Source: Spirosomataceae bacterium TFI 002 (GTDB lineage: Bacteria; Bacteroidota; Bacteroidia; Cytophagales; Spirosomataceae). Taken from it: 64,000 nucleotides of DNA. The stretch is from positions 1,984,001 through 2,048,000 of the forward strand of contig LT907983.1 of assembly GCA_900230115.1 (NCBI GenBank), given 5' to 3'. The stretch's first letter is position 1, and every line of letters starts with the position of its first letter. Made by a program: the position numbers and the translations under genes. Below the pieces are notes generated by a model. It saw only the letters and a list, made by a program, of their open reading frames with translations. It did no database searches and was not told the DNA's origin. This document shows positions 51,195-59,981 of the stretch, piece after piece.

Positions 51195-54131
51195 TTACTT
51201 CTTTTTAGCCTCTGCTACTGCTGGCTCAAGTTGAGCAGCATCACGCTCTTTGTTTAACTGACGCTTCATCGCATCAACAACAATAGGAGCAGCAATGTAA
51301 AGCGAAGAATAAGTTCCTACGATTACACCCAAGAACATGGCGAAGATAAATCCACGAATGGTTTCACCACCAAATATCAAAAGGATCAAAAGAACTAACA
51401 AAGTCGCAATACCTGTTACCGCTGTACGGCTAAGTGTACTGTTCAAGGCATTATTGATAACTGTTTCGATATCTTCTTTTGCCCTTTTCTTATCATTAAG
51501 GTATTCACGTACACGGTCAAATACAACGACTGTATCGTTCATAGAGTAACCCATCAGTGTCAGTACCGCACCTACAAAGGCCTGGTCAACATCTAATGAG
51601 AAAGGTAGAATTCCATTGAAAATAGAGAAGATACCTAAGATCACCAATACATCATGGAATACCGCAACCACGGCACCAAAACTAAAGGCAACGCTACGGA
51701 AACGAATGTAGATGTAAATGAAAGTTAGAATCAACGAATACACAAGTGCTTTCAATGAGTTCCAGATGGTATCATTGGCAATAGTAGGTCCAACTTTAGA
51801 AGAACTAACTACTTCACCATGGTTACCTTCAATACTGGTTACTGCTGCATTGATTTTCGCTTCGATCTCACGCTCAACCTCAGGGGCAACGTTTTCAATC
51901 TTATAAGCAGTAGTGATCTTTACTTGATCAAACCCTCCAAAAGTTTTTACTTCGGCAGTTGCACCTTCTAGAGAAGATTCCATTGCTTTTCTTACCTCTT
52001 CAGTGTTAACTGTTTGCTCAAATTTAGCAACATACGTACGTCCACCTTTGAAATCAACTCCAAGTCCAAAACCTTTGATTCCAATAGAAATAGCTCCCGC
52101 AATAATAATAGAAGCAGAAACCATGTAGAATATTTTACGATTCTTAATGAAATCAATTTTAGTATCGCTGAATAATTTCGTAGACCAGTCTGTAAAGAAT
52201 TTAACTGTTTTTCCTTTTTTCAGGTAGTAATCAAAAATCAATCTTGATACGAAAATTGCACAGAAAAGAGAAGTGAAAATACCGATCAACAATGTAGTTG
52301 CAAATCCAAGAACAAGTCCAGTTCCGAATATGAAAAGAATAATACCAGTAATAAGCGTGGTAACGTTAGAGTCAATAATAGAAGGCATCGCGAAACGGAA
52401 ACCGTTTTTAATTGCTTGAGCAAAAGTTTTACCTTCATTGAGCTCCTCTTTGACACGTTCATATATAAGTACGTTTGCATCCACAGACATACCAACAGAT
52501 AATACCATACCAGCAATACCTGGCAGTGTAAGCGTAGCACCAAATGATGCCATTACCCCAAGTAATAAAAGTAAGTTAACAATAAGTGCAACGTTTGCAA
52601 TCCAACCAGCTTGGTTGTAATAAAGCAAAACGAAAACCAATACAGCAAGCAAACCAACTAGTGAAGAAATAACACCGGCACGAACTGCATCTTGTCCTAC
52701 AGATGCTCCCACTACGGCTTCTTCAATAATGTTTGTTGGAGCAGGAAGCTTACCAGCTTTTAATACGTTTGCAAGATCCTGTGCTTCTTCTACACTAAAG
52801 TCTCCTGAGATACTTGAGTTTCCTCCACTGATCTCTTGGTTCACGTTTGGTGCAGAGTATACATAACCATCAAGCATAATTGCAACTCGCTGTCCTACGT
52901 TTTCCGCAGTTAAGCTTTGCCATTTTCTAGCTCCTACAGCATTCATTTGCATAGATACATCTGGTCTACCGTTAGTAGGATCATAATCCTGACGAGCGTT
53001 TGTAACCACATCACCTTCTAGAGGAGCTTTACCTGCATCCTTAACCATATATAAGTTTACAACCTCTTCGTTTGTATTCACATTCATGAATGGCTTCACG
53101 TCGTAATGGAATGTAAGATTGCTTGGGAAAAGTTGCTTCACAGCTTGTCTTCTCATGATCTCATTTACTCTTGAGCTATCCTTAGTTCTTACTGCAAAAC
53201 CTCCTTGATTGATAAAGAAAAGTCTATTGAACAAGTTATTACCAAGAGAGTCAGTACTTAAAGAATCTCCAGTAGACTGTGTTAATTGCGATGCAAGGTC
53301 AGATGCTGAAGAGCTATCTGTTACTGCCTTTGCAGGAGCTGGCTTGTTTCCAGCATCTAATGAAGAAAGATAACCAACAAATGCATCGATAGATTGACCA
53401 ACTTCTTGTTGCTCATAAACTTCACAAAATTCCAATTTCGCAGTTCCAGAAAGTAACTTACGAACACGCTGAGGATTGTCAACTCCTGGAAGCTCTATCT
53501 GAATTCTATTTGTACCTGGTAGTGTTTGTAGGTTTGGGTTAGCAACACCAAACTTATCTACCCTTGTTTGAATAATACGAAATGCACGACTGAACGCTCC
53601 GTCTACTTCCTTTTTAATATATGATATTACATCACTATCCGATGAGTTTGGACTCAATTCACCTCTGTTAGAGCTATTAGAAAAAATTCGAGCCAATGGT
53701 ACATCAGCGGCAATTTTCTTAAACTCTTGGTTGAAAAGGTCTACATAATTGTCTGAACTTGTTACAGCCAATTTGCTTGCACTCGCCAAAGCTTGGTCGA
53801 TTCTTGGGTCTCTAGATCCTGAAGCAAGTGCTTTCACGATTTCGTTTTGAGATACCTCAAGAATAACATGCATACCACCTTGAAGGTCAAGACCAAGACC
53901 TAGCTCCTGCTTTGTTAGGTCTTCTAAAGTTGTACCTAAGAATGCTGGCTTCTTCCAAAGTGAATCTAAATACCTTTGTTTTTTGACTGGGTCAATATTT
54001 CCATCAGCACCCATGGCAAAAGCCGATGCTTCTTTGCGAATACTATTCGCTTTGTACGTTCTGATCAAGTAATAGGCACTAACTGCCATAAAAGCGACCA
54101 GAAGGGCGATAATTCCTCCTTTATTTCTCAT
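51195..54131 (-). CDS. secDF: Protein translocase subunit SecDF (fused SecD and SecF)
   Basis: The 978-residue protein fuses SecD and SecF in one chain, as in Bacteroidota and Bacillus; it uses the proton-motive force to pull exported proteins through SecYEG. The SecD part has a helix near the start (GGIIALLVAFMAVSAYYLI), a large periplasmic P1 region, the LGLDLQGGMHVILEV signature, LPGVDNPQRVRKLL and five helices after about residue 500 (GIAGMVLSVGMSVDANVLIYERVKEELNEG in parts). SecF follows after about residue 650, with a second GVDFKGGRTYVAKFE-like start and the GYSMNDTVVVFDRVREYL block. A 150-residue insert near residue 250 holds Ser/Asp-rich low-complexity sequence (DSSSASDLASQLTQ). It is a single gene with its own terminator. 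Confidence 0.96.
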   Translation of the reverse strand: MRNKGGIIALLVAFMAVSAYYLIRTYKANSIRKEASAFAMGADGNIDPVKKQRYLDSLWKKPAFLGTTLEDLTKQELGLGLDLQGGMHVILEVSQNEIVKALASGSRDPRIDQALASASKLAVTSSDNYVDLFNQEFKKIAADVPLARIFSNSSNRGELSPNSSDSDVISYIKKEVDGAFSRAFRIIQTRVDKFGVANPNLQTLPGTNRIQIELPGVDNPQRVRKLLSGTAKLEFCEVYEQQEVGQSIDAFVGYLSSLDAGNKPAPAKAVTDSSSASDLASQLTQSTGDSLSTDSLGNNLFNRLFFINQGGFAVRTKDSSRVNEIMRRQAVKQLFPSNLTFHYDVKPFMNVNTNEEVVNLYMVKDAGKAPLEGDVVTNARQDYDPTNGRPDVSMQMNAVGARKWQSLTAENVGQRVAIMLDGYVYSAPNVNQEISGGNSSISGDFSVEEAQDLANVLKAGKLPAPTNIIEEAVVGASVGQDAVRAGVISSLVGLLAVLVFVLLYYNQAGWIANVALIVNLLLLLGVMASFGATLTLPGIAGMVLSVGMSVDANVLIYERVKEELNEGKTFAQAIKNGFRFAMPSIIDSNVTTLITGIILFIFGTGLVLGFATTLLIGIFTSLFCAIFVSRLIFDYYLKKGKTVKFFTDWSTKLFSDTKIDFIKNRKIFYMVSASIIIAGAISIGIKGFGLGVDFKGGRTYVAKFEQTVNTEEVRKAMESSLEGATAEVKTFGGFDQVKITTAYKIENVAPEVEREIEAKINAAVTSIEGNHGEVVSSSKVGPTIANDTIWNSLKALVYSLILTFIYIYIRFRSVAFSFGAVVAVFHDVLVILGIFSIFNGILPFSLDVDQAFVGAVLTLMGYSMNDTVVVFDRVREYLNDKKRAKEDIETVINNALNSTLSRTAVTGIATLLVLLILLIFGGETIRGFIFAMFLGVIVGTYSSLYIAAPIVVDAMKRQLNKERDAAQLEPAVAEAKKK

Positions 54132-54252
54132 TGTTTTTGTTTTAGACTCCTGTTCCCTCGGAATCGATTTTTATAGATATTGAATTGCTTTTTGGGACAA
54201 AAGCACGTAATTTCTTTTGAAATTTTAATTTAAAATGGACGCAGATGTCCTT

Positions 54253-54597
54253 TTAGGGGGCATTCGGAGCTATGATATGCTCGAATATTTTTTCGAAGAA
54301 AAAGTGATAATAACCAGCAGTAGCACTTGAATAGAAAGTTGGGCTGGTTTCTAAAAACTCAATTTGTAAATGAAAAGGAATGAGAACTTCAATTCCAAAA
54401 TCGAAAGCGTAAGAGGGAATAATTACGTCCAGGGATAACTCTGAAAAAGACGCTTGATTTTCGCTCTCTTCATCACTATCTGAACATTGCTCTACAGCTA
54501 CAATATCCTGATTTGAATTTACAACACTAGCTGCAAAGACAAAGTAGAGTGCAAAAAGCACGCTGCTAAAAATGGATATGTAGGACCTTTTTTTCAT
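54253..54597 (-). CDS. Small exported or membrane-anchored hypothetical protein
   Basis: The 114-residue protein has an N-terminal hydrophobic segment (SVLFALYFVFAASVV) that could be a signal peptide, then an acidic stretch (CSDSDEESENQ) and an aromatic C-terminal part ending EKIFEHIIAPNAP. I think similar small Bacteroidota proteins exist with the same IAPNAP-type end, but cannot name a family. There is no visible catalytic motif; one Cys remains in the mature part. It is transcribed alone, between secDF and a lipoprotein gene on the same strand, with 120 and 75 bases of spacing. Confidence 0.55.
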   Translation of the reverse strand: MKKRSYISIFSSVLFALYFVFAASVVNSNQDIVAVEQCSDSDEESENQASFSELSLDVIIPSYAFDFGIEVLIPFHLQIEFLETSPTFYSSATAGYYHFFFEKIFEHIIAPNAP

Positions 54598-54671
54598 TAC
54601 GAAGCCGCAAATCTACAACGATTTCATTCAAAAATTCAATAAATGTGCCAAATTTAAAAACATAGACTTGC

Positions 54672-55187
54672 TCACATAGAGCGGATTAGATTCGCTTGAG
54701 TCCAAGTAGCTTTCCAAAAATACTGAAAATGAGGCCCCATTTCTTCACATTTCAAGGTCGGTGCCTGCTCATTTAGTCCAAACGAATAAACGTAAGTAGA
54801 CTCATCGATTTTTTGTCCATTTTCAGCCGCTTTTTTCGCATTTCTGAAATCATAAGTATAGGCTTCATACAAAAGCTTCTCTTTATCATTTTTCACTTGA
54901 GAAACATCAATAGCACTTATATCTACCAGCTCAAGAGTAACTTCATATACTTTGGATAATGAGTCAACTTTTTGCCTCGCCTGAGCACAAGTTATATTTT
55001 CAAACCCTTCTATCTCATTTTTCAAGTCTTTTCCTCTAGTATTCAGCTGTGTCATTATTTGTGCCGATGACACCTTTTTGATCTTATAGTTATCCATTTT
55101 CCTTTTAATATCGGCGGTATCAAGGCGGTCTACATTACTGCAGGCCATCATTATTACTAAAAGGAAAAAAGTGGAAATTGCTCGCAT
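54672..55187 (-). CDS. Putative lipoprotein, unknown function
   Basis: The start at ATG 55187 yields a lipoprotein signal, STFFLLVIMMACSN (Cys about residue 17), and a 171-residue protein. The rest is mainly helical with the stretch ENITCAQARQKVDSLSKVYEVTLELVD (in parts), a C-terminal EMGPHFQYFWKATWTQANLI and two more Cys residues. I recognise no family. A head-to-head arrangement with the serine hydrolase gene leaves only 47 bases for both promoters if the hydrolase starts at 55235. Confidence 0.68.
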   Translation of the reverse strand: MRAISTFFLLVIMMACSNVDRLDTADIKRKMDNYKIKKVSSAQIMTQLNTRGKDLKNEIEGFENITCAQARQKVDSLSKVYEVTLELVDISAIDVSQVKNDKEKLLYEAYTYDFRNAKKAAENGQKIDESTYVYSFGLNEQAPTLKCEEMGPHFQYFWKATWTQANLIRSM

Positions 55188-55234
55188 TTGGGTAAATGTG
55201 TTTATTTTGGACAAAAATAAGCAATACCACAGTG

Positions 55235-56473
55235 AAATACTTCTTTACGGCATTTTTGATCTCAATTTCTTCCTTTTTCCTGCAGGCTCAAAAAACCGAT
55301 AAAGCTTTAAATTCTATTTTGAAGAAGAATAAAAAGCTGAGCACTGTGCTTTCAAATCCAATTGAATACAGGGTTCAAGTCTTATATACTACCATAAAAA
55401 ACGGCAAACCAGGTAAAACACTGGCTTATAACTTAAATGACAAAAACTACTTTTATCCGGCCAGTACTATAAAGCTTCCTGCTGTTTTATTGGCTTTGGA
55501 GAAATTAAATAAAATTGGACCTAGCAACGGAATAGACCTAAATACTCCAATGCGTGTGGAGTCCAATTTGGAGAACTACCCATCTGTTTTTTATGACAGT
55601 ACTGCCCACAACTTCTACCCAAGTATTGGTAATTATTGCAAGAAAATACTTTTGGTGAGTGATAATGACGCATTTAATCGGCTTTATGACTTTGTGGGTC
55701 CAAAGGCTCTCAACCAAACCATGCATGAAAAAGGGTACAAAAATTTTAGAGCAGCCCATAGACTTTCAATATCCTTATCTCCTGAGGTAAATAGAAGTAA
55801 ACCAGAAGTTACGTTTGGCACAATAAAACAAATTCCTTCCACTCCCGATTTTGCCAAAACTGACCGAATGGAAGTTTCCACAGCAGAGCATATTTATCAT
55901 GAACCCGCTAGTATTAAAGAAGCTCCTGAACCAAAGCCGGGTAAACCTATTTTTATTGGGAAAGGATATATGAACGATGACAAACTAATTAATAAACCAA
56001 TGGACTTTTCGTCCAAAAATGTTTTCACGCTTAAAGAACAGCACGAAGTCATAATGAGCTTGTTTTTCCCAAATGATGTGGCTGCCTCTAAAAGATTCAA
56101 CCTGTCGAAAGAGCAAGAAAGTTTCGTTAAAAAATATATGTCGATGTTGCCAAGGGAAAGCGATTTTCCAAAATACGAAGAGAGTAGATTTTATGATTCC
56201 TATGTGACGTATTTCATGTACGGAGATCAAAAAACAAGAATCCCCGATAACATCCGAATTTACAATAAGGTGGGTGGTGCTTATGGCTTCTTAATTGACA
56301 ATGCATACATCACCGATTCCAACTCAGGTGTAGAGTTCATCCTTTCGGCTGTGGTGTATTGTAACAAAGACGGCATTCTCAATGATGACAAGTATGACTA
56401 TAATGAGATAGGATACCCATTTTTGGCCGAGCTAGGCCGTACGATCTTCGATTACGAGTTAAGAAAAAAGTAA
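55235..56473 (+). CDS. Secreted serine hydrolase of the class A beta-lactamase fold
   Basis: The GTG at 55235 gives a standard signal peptide (KYFFTAFLISISSFFLQAQ); an ATG at 55196 would add 13 residues and nearly touch the divergent gene. The 412-residue protein has the penicilloyl-serine transferase motifs: SxxK in PASTIKLPAV, SDN in LLVSDNDAFN, and a KVGG that takes the place of KTG (YNKVGGAYG). A 90-residue Pro/Lys-rich stretch between the SDN and KxG motifs (residues about 190-290) is longer than in true beta-lactamases. The family is annotated as beta-lactamase-like serine hydrolase (PF13354) and need not hydrolyse antibiotics; a cell wall or peptide substrate is more likely. Confidence 0.8.
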   Translation, partial: KYFFTAFLISISSFFLQAQKTDKALNSILKKNKKLSTVLSNPIEYRVQVLYTTIKNGKPGKTLAYNLNDKNYFYPASTIKLPAVLLALEKLNKIGPSNGIDLNTPMRVESNLENYPSVFYDSTAHNFYPSIGNYCKKILLVSDNDAFNRLYDFVGPKALNQTMHEKGYKNFRAAHRLSISLSPEVNRSKPEVTFGTIKQIPSTPDFAKTDRMEVSTAEHIYHEPASIKEAPEPKPGKPIFIGKGYMNDDKLINKPMDFSSKNVFTLKEQHEVIMSLFFPNDVAASKRFNLSKEQESFVKKYMSMLPRESDFPKYEESRFYDSYVTYFMYGDQKTRIPDNIRIYNKVGGAYGFLIDNAYITDSNSGVEFILSAVVYCNKDGILNDDKYDYNEIGYPFLAELGRTIFDYELRKK

Positions 56474-56809
56474 GATTTACACAACTGTAAGAATCATGCT
56501 TTTGATCAAGGGGTAATAAAATTGTTTGCCACTTTTCCCTTAAAAACAAGGTTCCAAAAATATCCATTTCCCTTCAATACTAACTCGATCTACTTTATCA
56601 CAAAGTTATTCCTAAGACTTTTAAGGCCCATTTCATAATTAACAATACTACTTGTTATCAATGCATTAAGCTTAATTTTGGCTAGTACACAAATTTATCT
56701 TCAAAACTCCTAGCAAGTTTTTTCTCAAAAATTCATCTGATATCATAACAGGAAAATAGTTGAAATCGCCATAGCAAAAAGGCTTTAGCATTAAACAGTT
56801 TTTACCAAT
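56474..56809. other. 336-base gap without gene
   Basis: The A/T-rich spacer lies between the serine hydrolase and the VTC-domain gene. No open frame over 40 codons with a convincing start, no tRNA-like fold and no clear TAnnTTTG-type promoter were found. It must hold the promoter of the downstream operon. Short direct repeats of AAG/CTT-rich sequence do not form a strong hairpin. Confidence 0.7.
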
Positions 56810-57607
56810 ATGAATAAATATCAGAAACAAAGCTTAGCTGCAATATCTGAAGAGTTAAAGGAATTGAATCCAATAAGTCTTGCTCAAATGGATAGTGTAA
56901 GCCTCATGGATAGAGTTGATGTGAAATATGTAATTCCGATTGGGGAATTGCCACAAATTATTCATCAAATCAATCGAGATTTCAAAATATTAGAAGTTGC
57001 AGAAAAGCGAGTGTGCACTTATAAGACATTATATTTTGATAGCCCAGAGCTCAAACTTTACAATGACCACCACTCCGGAAGAGCAGGGAGGTATAAGGTA
57101 CGGTTGCGAAATTATGTAGATAGTGGGACTTCATTTTTAGAAATAAAAGAGAAGAATAACAAAGGCAGAACACTGAAAACTCGAATTTCAGATAAGGGTA
57201 ATTTCAATGAGCTATTAAGTATTGAGCAAAGCACTTTTGTGGAAAAACAAACCCCTTTGAACCCCAAAGAACTTCGAGGAAACCTATGGGTAAATTACGA
57301 CAGATTTACCCTTGTGAGTTTAGAAGACAACATCCGCGTAACCTTTGACTTAAACCTTTCCTTTAGTCACGAAAACAGAAATAAGCAATACGAAAACATT
57401 GTCATTGTAGAGGTGAAACAAAGTAAGGTTAGTGACAACAAACTTGAATCCATATTACGTAACAATGGAGTTCGGTCTGGCTCAATAAGTAAATACTGCT
57501 TAGGTAGAATTGTCACTGCGAATGGAATAAAATATAACCGTTTTAAATCAAAATTTTCAAAAATAAACAAGCTACAAAATGGAGTTTCTTCAAAAACTAA
57601 TAGTTGA
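56810..57607 (+). CDS. VTC-domain protein, probable polyphosphate polymerase
   Basis: The 265-residue protein matches the VTC domain of the triphosphate tunnel metalloenzyme fold. Basic and acidic residues of the tunnel appear in SLMDRVDVKYVIP, KTLYFDS, AGRYKVRLRNY, FLEIKEKNNKGRTLKTRI (in parts), VNYDRFTLVS, VTFDLNL and VIVEVKQSKV. Eukaryotic VTC4 makes polyphosphate from ATP while moving it through the membrane; bacterial VTC-domain proteins are often next to CotH or DUF4956 genes. Here DUF4956 overlaps the end of this gene by 29 bases. No membrane helix is present, so the membrane part would come from the partner. The start ATG at 56810 is the first in the frame. Confidence 0.85.
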   Translation: MNKYQKQSLAAISEELKELNPISLAQMDSVSLMDRVDVKYVIPIGELPQIIHQINRDFKILEVAEKRVCTYKTLYFDSPELKLYNDHHSGRAGRYKVRLRNYVDSGTSFLEIKEKNNKGRTLKTRISDKGNFNELLSIEQSTFVEKQTPLNPKELRGNLWVNYDRFTLVSLEDNIRVTFDLNLSFSHENRNKQYENIVIVEVKQSKVSDNKLESILRNNGVRSGSISKYCLGRIVTANGIKYNRFKSKFSKINKLQNGVSSKTNS

Positions 57608-58199
57608 ATCTGACGCTTTCGTTTGGTTTGACAAAATTTCACTCAAGTTCCTGAGCAGGTTCTTGGTAAACCTTATCGCTACTTTTGTTTTGGTTAGGTT
57701 CATATACTTCCCCAATTATCGCAGGTCCGATCTGTTTTTAACCTTCTTTGGTTTTAACATTATCATATTTATGATTACCTACCTCCTCAACAAGGTAGAA
57801 ATGAGCATGGGAGCTGCTTTTGGTTTATTTGCAGTGTTTTCAATGCTGAGGTATCGGACTGAGAATATCAATGCCAAAGACATGACCTATTTGTTTATTG
57901 TCATCGCTCTTGGGCTTATCACTGCTATTAGTAAAGGAAGTTGGGACGACTTAGCTGTGATGGCTGTCATCTTGCTGATTTTTACAGCTCTACTCGAAAA
58001 CAACTGGTTGATAAAAAAGGAGGTTTCCAAAACAATTATTTACGACAAAATCGACCTTATAACACCTCAAAACTATAACTTACTCCTTGAGGATTTGAAA
58101 GAACGAACAGGGCTTCCAGTGAAACGATTCGAAGTCATTGATATTGATTTCATAAGAGATTCTACCGAACTAAAAATATACTTTACTCCATCTAAGTAA
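57579..58199 (+). CDS. DUF4956 membrane protein
   Basis: The 206-residue protein has four membrane helices (about residues 25-45, 52-70, 75-90 and 102-140), followed by a cytoplasmic C-terminal domain (about 145-206, YNLLLEDLKERTGLPVKRFEVIDID, in parts). The motif MGAAFGLFAVFSMLRYRTENI within helix 3 is the DUF4956 signature. The family almost always stands beside VTC-domain or CotH genes. It is therefore the probable membrane channel or anchor of the VTC protein. The 29-base overlap with the VTC gene, in another frame, indicates coupled translation. Confidence 0.88.
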   Translation: MEFLQKLIVESDAFVWFDKISLKFLSRFLVNLIATFVLVRFIYFPNYRRSDLFLTFFGFNIIIFMITYLLNKVEMSMGAAFGLFAVFSMLRYRTENINAKDMTYLFIVIALGLITAISKGSWDDLAVMAVILLIFTALLENNWLIKKEVSKTIIYDKIDLITPQNYNLLLEDLKERTGLPVKRFEVIDIDFIRDSTELKIYFTPSK

Positions 58200-58202
58200 G
58201 CC

Positions 58203-58865
58203 ATGTCAAAAAAATCATTTGCATTAATAATTATATGCTTTTGTTGCTTAAACTTCGTTGAGAAAGCTAATGCTCAGCAATTGGTGGGCTTGAGAGCTGG
58301 AGCTACTGTAGAAAAGAAAATTAGCAAAAAGTTTTCGGTAACAGGTGAGGCACAGTTGAGGTATACCGACAATTTTGAATATTTACAAACTTATCTCGCC
58401 GAACTAGGCGTTGCATACAAATTCAACAAACAATTTGAACTGGGGGCGTATTATCGTTTTTTCAACAAGCGAAAAGAAGAGGAAAAAGACTGGAAAACTC
58501 GTCATAGATTTTACGGCGAGCTAAAGTATGATAAAAAAATTGGCCCTATTAAATTTGAAGATAGACTAAGATACCAACACCAATTCAAAGACAATGACGG
58601 CGAGGTAGGTTTTGACAAGAGTTATCTCAGAAATAAGTTCGAATTAAACTACCCAAATAAATCACGTTTTACACCATACGTCTCTGCTGACTTCTTTTAT
58701 TTAATTGGAGAAGAAATAGACCAAGTAAGACTAAAATCTGGTGTTTCGTTCAAGTTGGACAAAAGCTCTTCTTTAAACTTTGGAGTTTTTAAAGATCTTG
58801 GCGTAAATGGTGGGATAGTTGATCCAAACTTAATTTTAAATCTTAATTATAAGTTTAAATTCTAA
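58203..58865 (+). CDS. DUF2490 outer membrane beta-barrel protein
   Basis: The 220-residue protein has a signal peptide (VEKANAQ) and an alternating strand pattern of about ten strands such as TGEAQLRYTDNFEYLQTYLAELGVAYKFNKQFELGAYYRFFNKR (in parts), DRLRYQHQF and GVFKDLGVNGG, ending YKFKF, as BAM-assembled barrels do. This matches DUF2490, a Bacteroidota family. It starts 3 bases after DUF4956, so the operon runs from the cytoplasmic polymerase to inner membrane and outer membrane proteins. I infer that the product might leave the cell, but no such system is proven. A hairpin follows the stop. Confidence 0.86.
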   Translation: MSKKSFALIIICFCCLNFVEKANAQQLVGLRAGATVEKKISKKFSVTGEAQLRYTDNFEYLQTYLAELGVAYKFNKQFELGAYYRFFNKRKEEEKDWKTRHRFYGELKYDKKIGPIKFEDRLRYQHQFKDNDGEVGFDKSYLRNKFELNYPNKSRFTPYVSADFFYLIGEEIDQVRLKSGVSFKLDKSSSLNFGVFKDLGVNGGIVDPNLILNLNYKFKF

Positions 58866-58889
58866 CTACCCCTTTTAAGTTGAATCGTG

Positions 58890-58913
58890 AAAAGGTATAA
58901 TTTTATACCTTTT
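58890..58913. terminator. Terminator between the VTC operon and manC
   Basis: The perfect 10-bp stem AAAAGGTATA/TATACCTTTT with a 4-base loop lies between two convergent units, with T on the right for the plus strand and the complement for the minus strand. The stem is A/T rich, so strength is moderate. Confidence 0.7.
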
Positions 58914-59981
58914 CTAAACAAATTCCTTTCCTACTTTCTCTGCGTCATTTACAAACTCCTTCACCTTCTGCTCGTCATCAATTTTACAAATCATCAAAAC
59001 GTTTTTGAACTCGCTTACGATGTAGCCATCTAAGCCACTCACAACGACCATTTTGTCCTTCGGTGTTTTTACAATACAATTTGTAGAATTGTATATCATG
59101 GCATTTGCATCAATTGCATTCCCATTTTCATCCTTTTCCGAAAGTTCATAAACGCTTTTCCATGTTCCCAAATCTGACCAGCCAATATCGCTCGGCACTA
59201 CATAAACATTGTCAGCCTTTTCCATTAAGCCATTGTCGATAGATATTTTTCGACATTGTGGATATGCTAAGGCTAAAGCATCTTTTTCTCCATCGGTATA
59301 GAATAATGAATTTGCAGCTTTGAAGGCCTCATACATTTCGGGGAGATATTTGGAGAAAGCACTGGAAATTGATTTACCCGACCACACAAAAATTCCTGCA
59401 TTCCAAAGGTAATCTCCACTTTCAACAAACTTAGTAGCAAGCTCAAGATTTGGCTTTTCAGTAAAAGTCTTAACCTCATGAACACCATCGCCACTTTCAT
59501 CAAAGTGTATGTAACCATAACCTGTATTGGCATGAGTTGGCTGAATTCCAAGTGTTACAAGGGCATCGTTATTATTTGCAAAATCTAAAGCGACAAGAAC
59601 TCTTCGTTTAAATTCTTCTTCTTTTATAATGACATGATCAGCTGGAGCAACAACTATATTGGCATCAGGATTTTTTGCTAAAATCTTAAAACAAGCATAA
59701 GCAATACAAGGTGCTGTATTCCTACGGCCCGGTTCACACAAGATTTGATCATCTGTGAGGTATGGAAGCTGTTCGGCAGTGATTTGTTTATATGGCTCAC
59801 CAGTAACTATGTAGATATTTTCACTAGGACACACATTTTCAAACCTATCTGCGGTTTGTTGAAGTAGCGTACGTCCAGTTCCTAAAACATCATGGAACTG
59901 CTTAGGAAACGATTGTCTACTAAAAGGCCAAAATCGAGTACCTACTCCTCCAGCCATGATAACTACATAATTATTTTTCAT
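58914..59981 (-). CDS. manC: Mannose-1-phosphate guanylyltransferase
   Basis: The enzyme makes GDP-mannose from mannose 1-phosphate and GTP for surface polysaccharides and glycoproteins. The 355-residue protein starts at ATG 59981; an ATG 12 bases upstream is possible. The signature MAGGVGTRFWPFSRQSFPKQFH (in parts, residues 6-27) and the CEPGRRNTAPCIAYA, VAPADHVI, FTEKPNLELA and NAGIFVWSG blocks are typical for the short ManC/RfbM class without the isomerase domain. It lies 11 bases inside the end of the DUF3089 gene, so the two are cotranscribed. No other nucleotide-sugar gene is adjacent. Confidence 0.93.
   Translation of the reverse strand: MKNNYVVIMAGGVGTRFWPFSRQSFPKQFHDVLGTGRTLLQQTADRFENVCPSENIYIVTGEPYKQITAEQLPYLTDDQILCEPGRRNTAPCIAYACFKILAKNPDANIVVAPADHVIIKEEEFKRRVLVALDFANNNDALVTLGIQPTHANTGYGYIHFDESGDGVHEVKTFTEKPNLELATKFVESGDYLWNAGIFVWSGKSISSAFSKYLPEMYEAFKAANSLFYTDGEKDALALAYPQCRKISIDNGLMEKADNVYVVPSDIGWSDLGTWKSVYELSEKDENGNAIDANAMIYNSTNCIVKTPKDKMVVVSGLDGYIVSEFKNVLMICKIDDEQKVKEFVNDAEKVGKEFV

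Noticed and set aside
54132-54252. Possible small gene between secDF and the 114-residue protein
   Set aside because: No start codon followed by an open frame of useful length; likely only the secDF promoter region.
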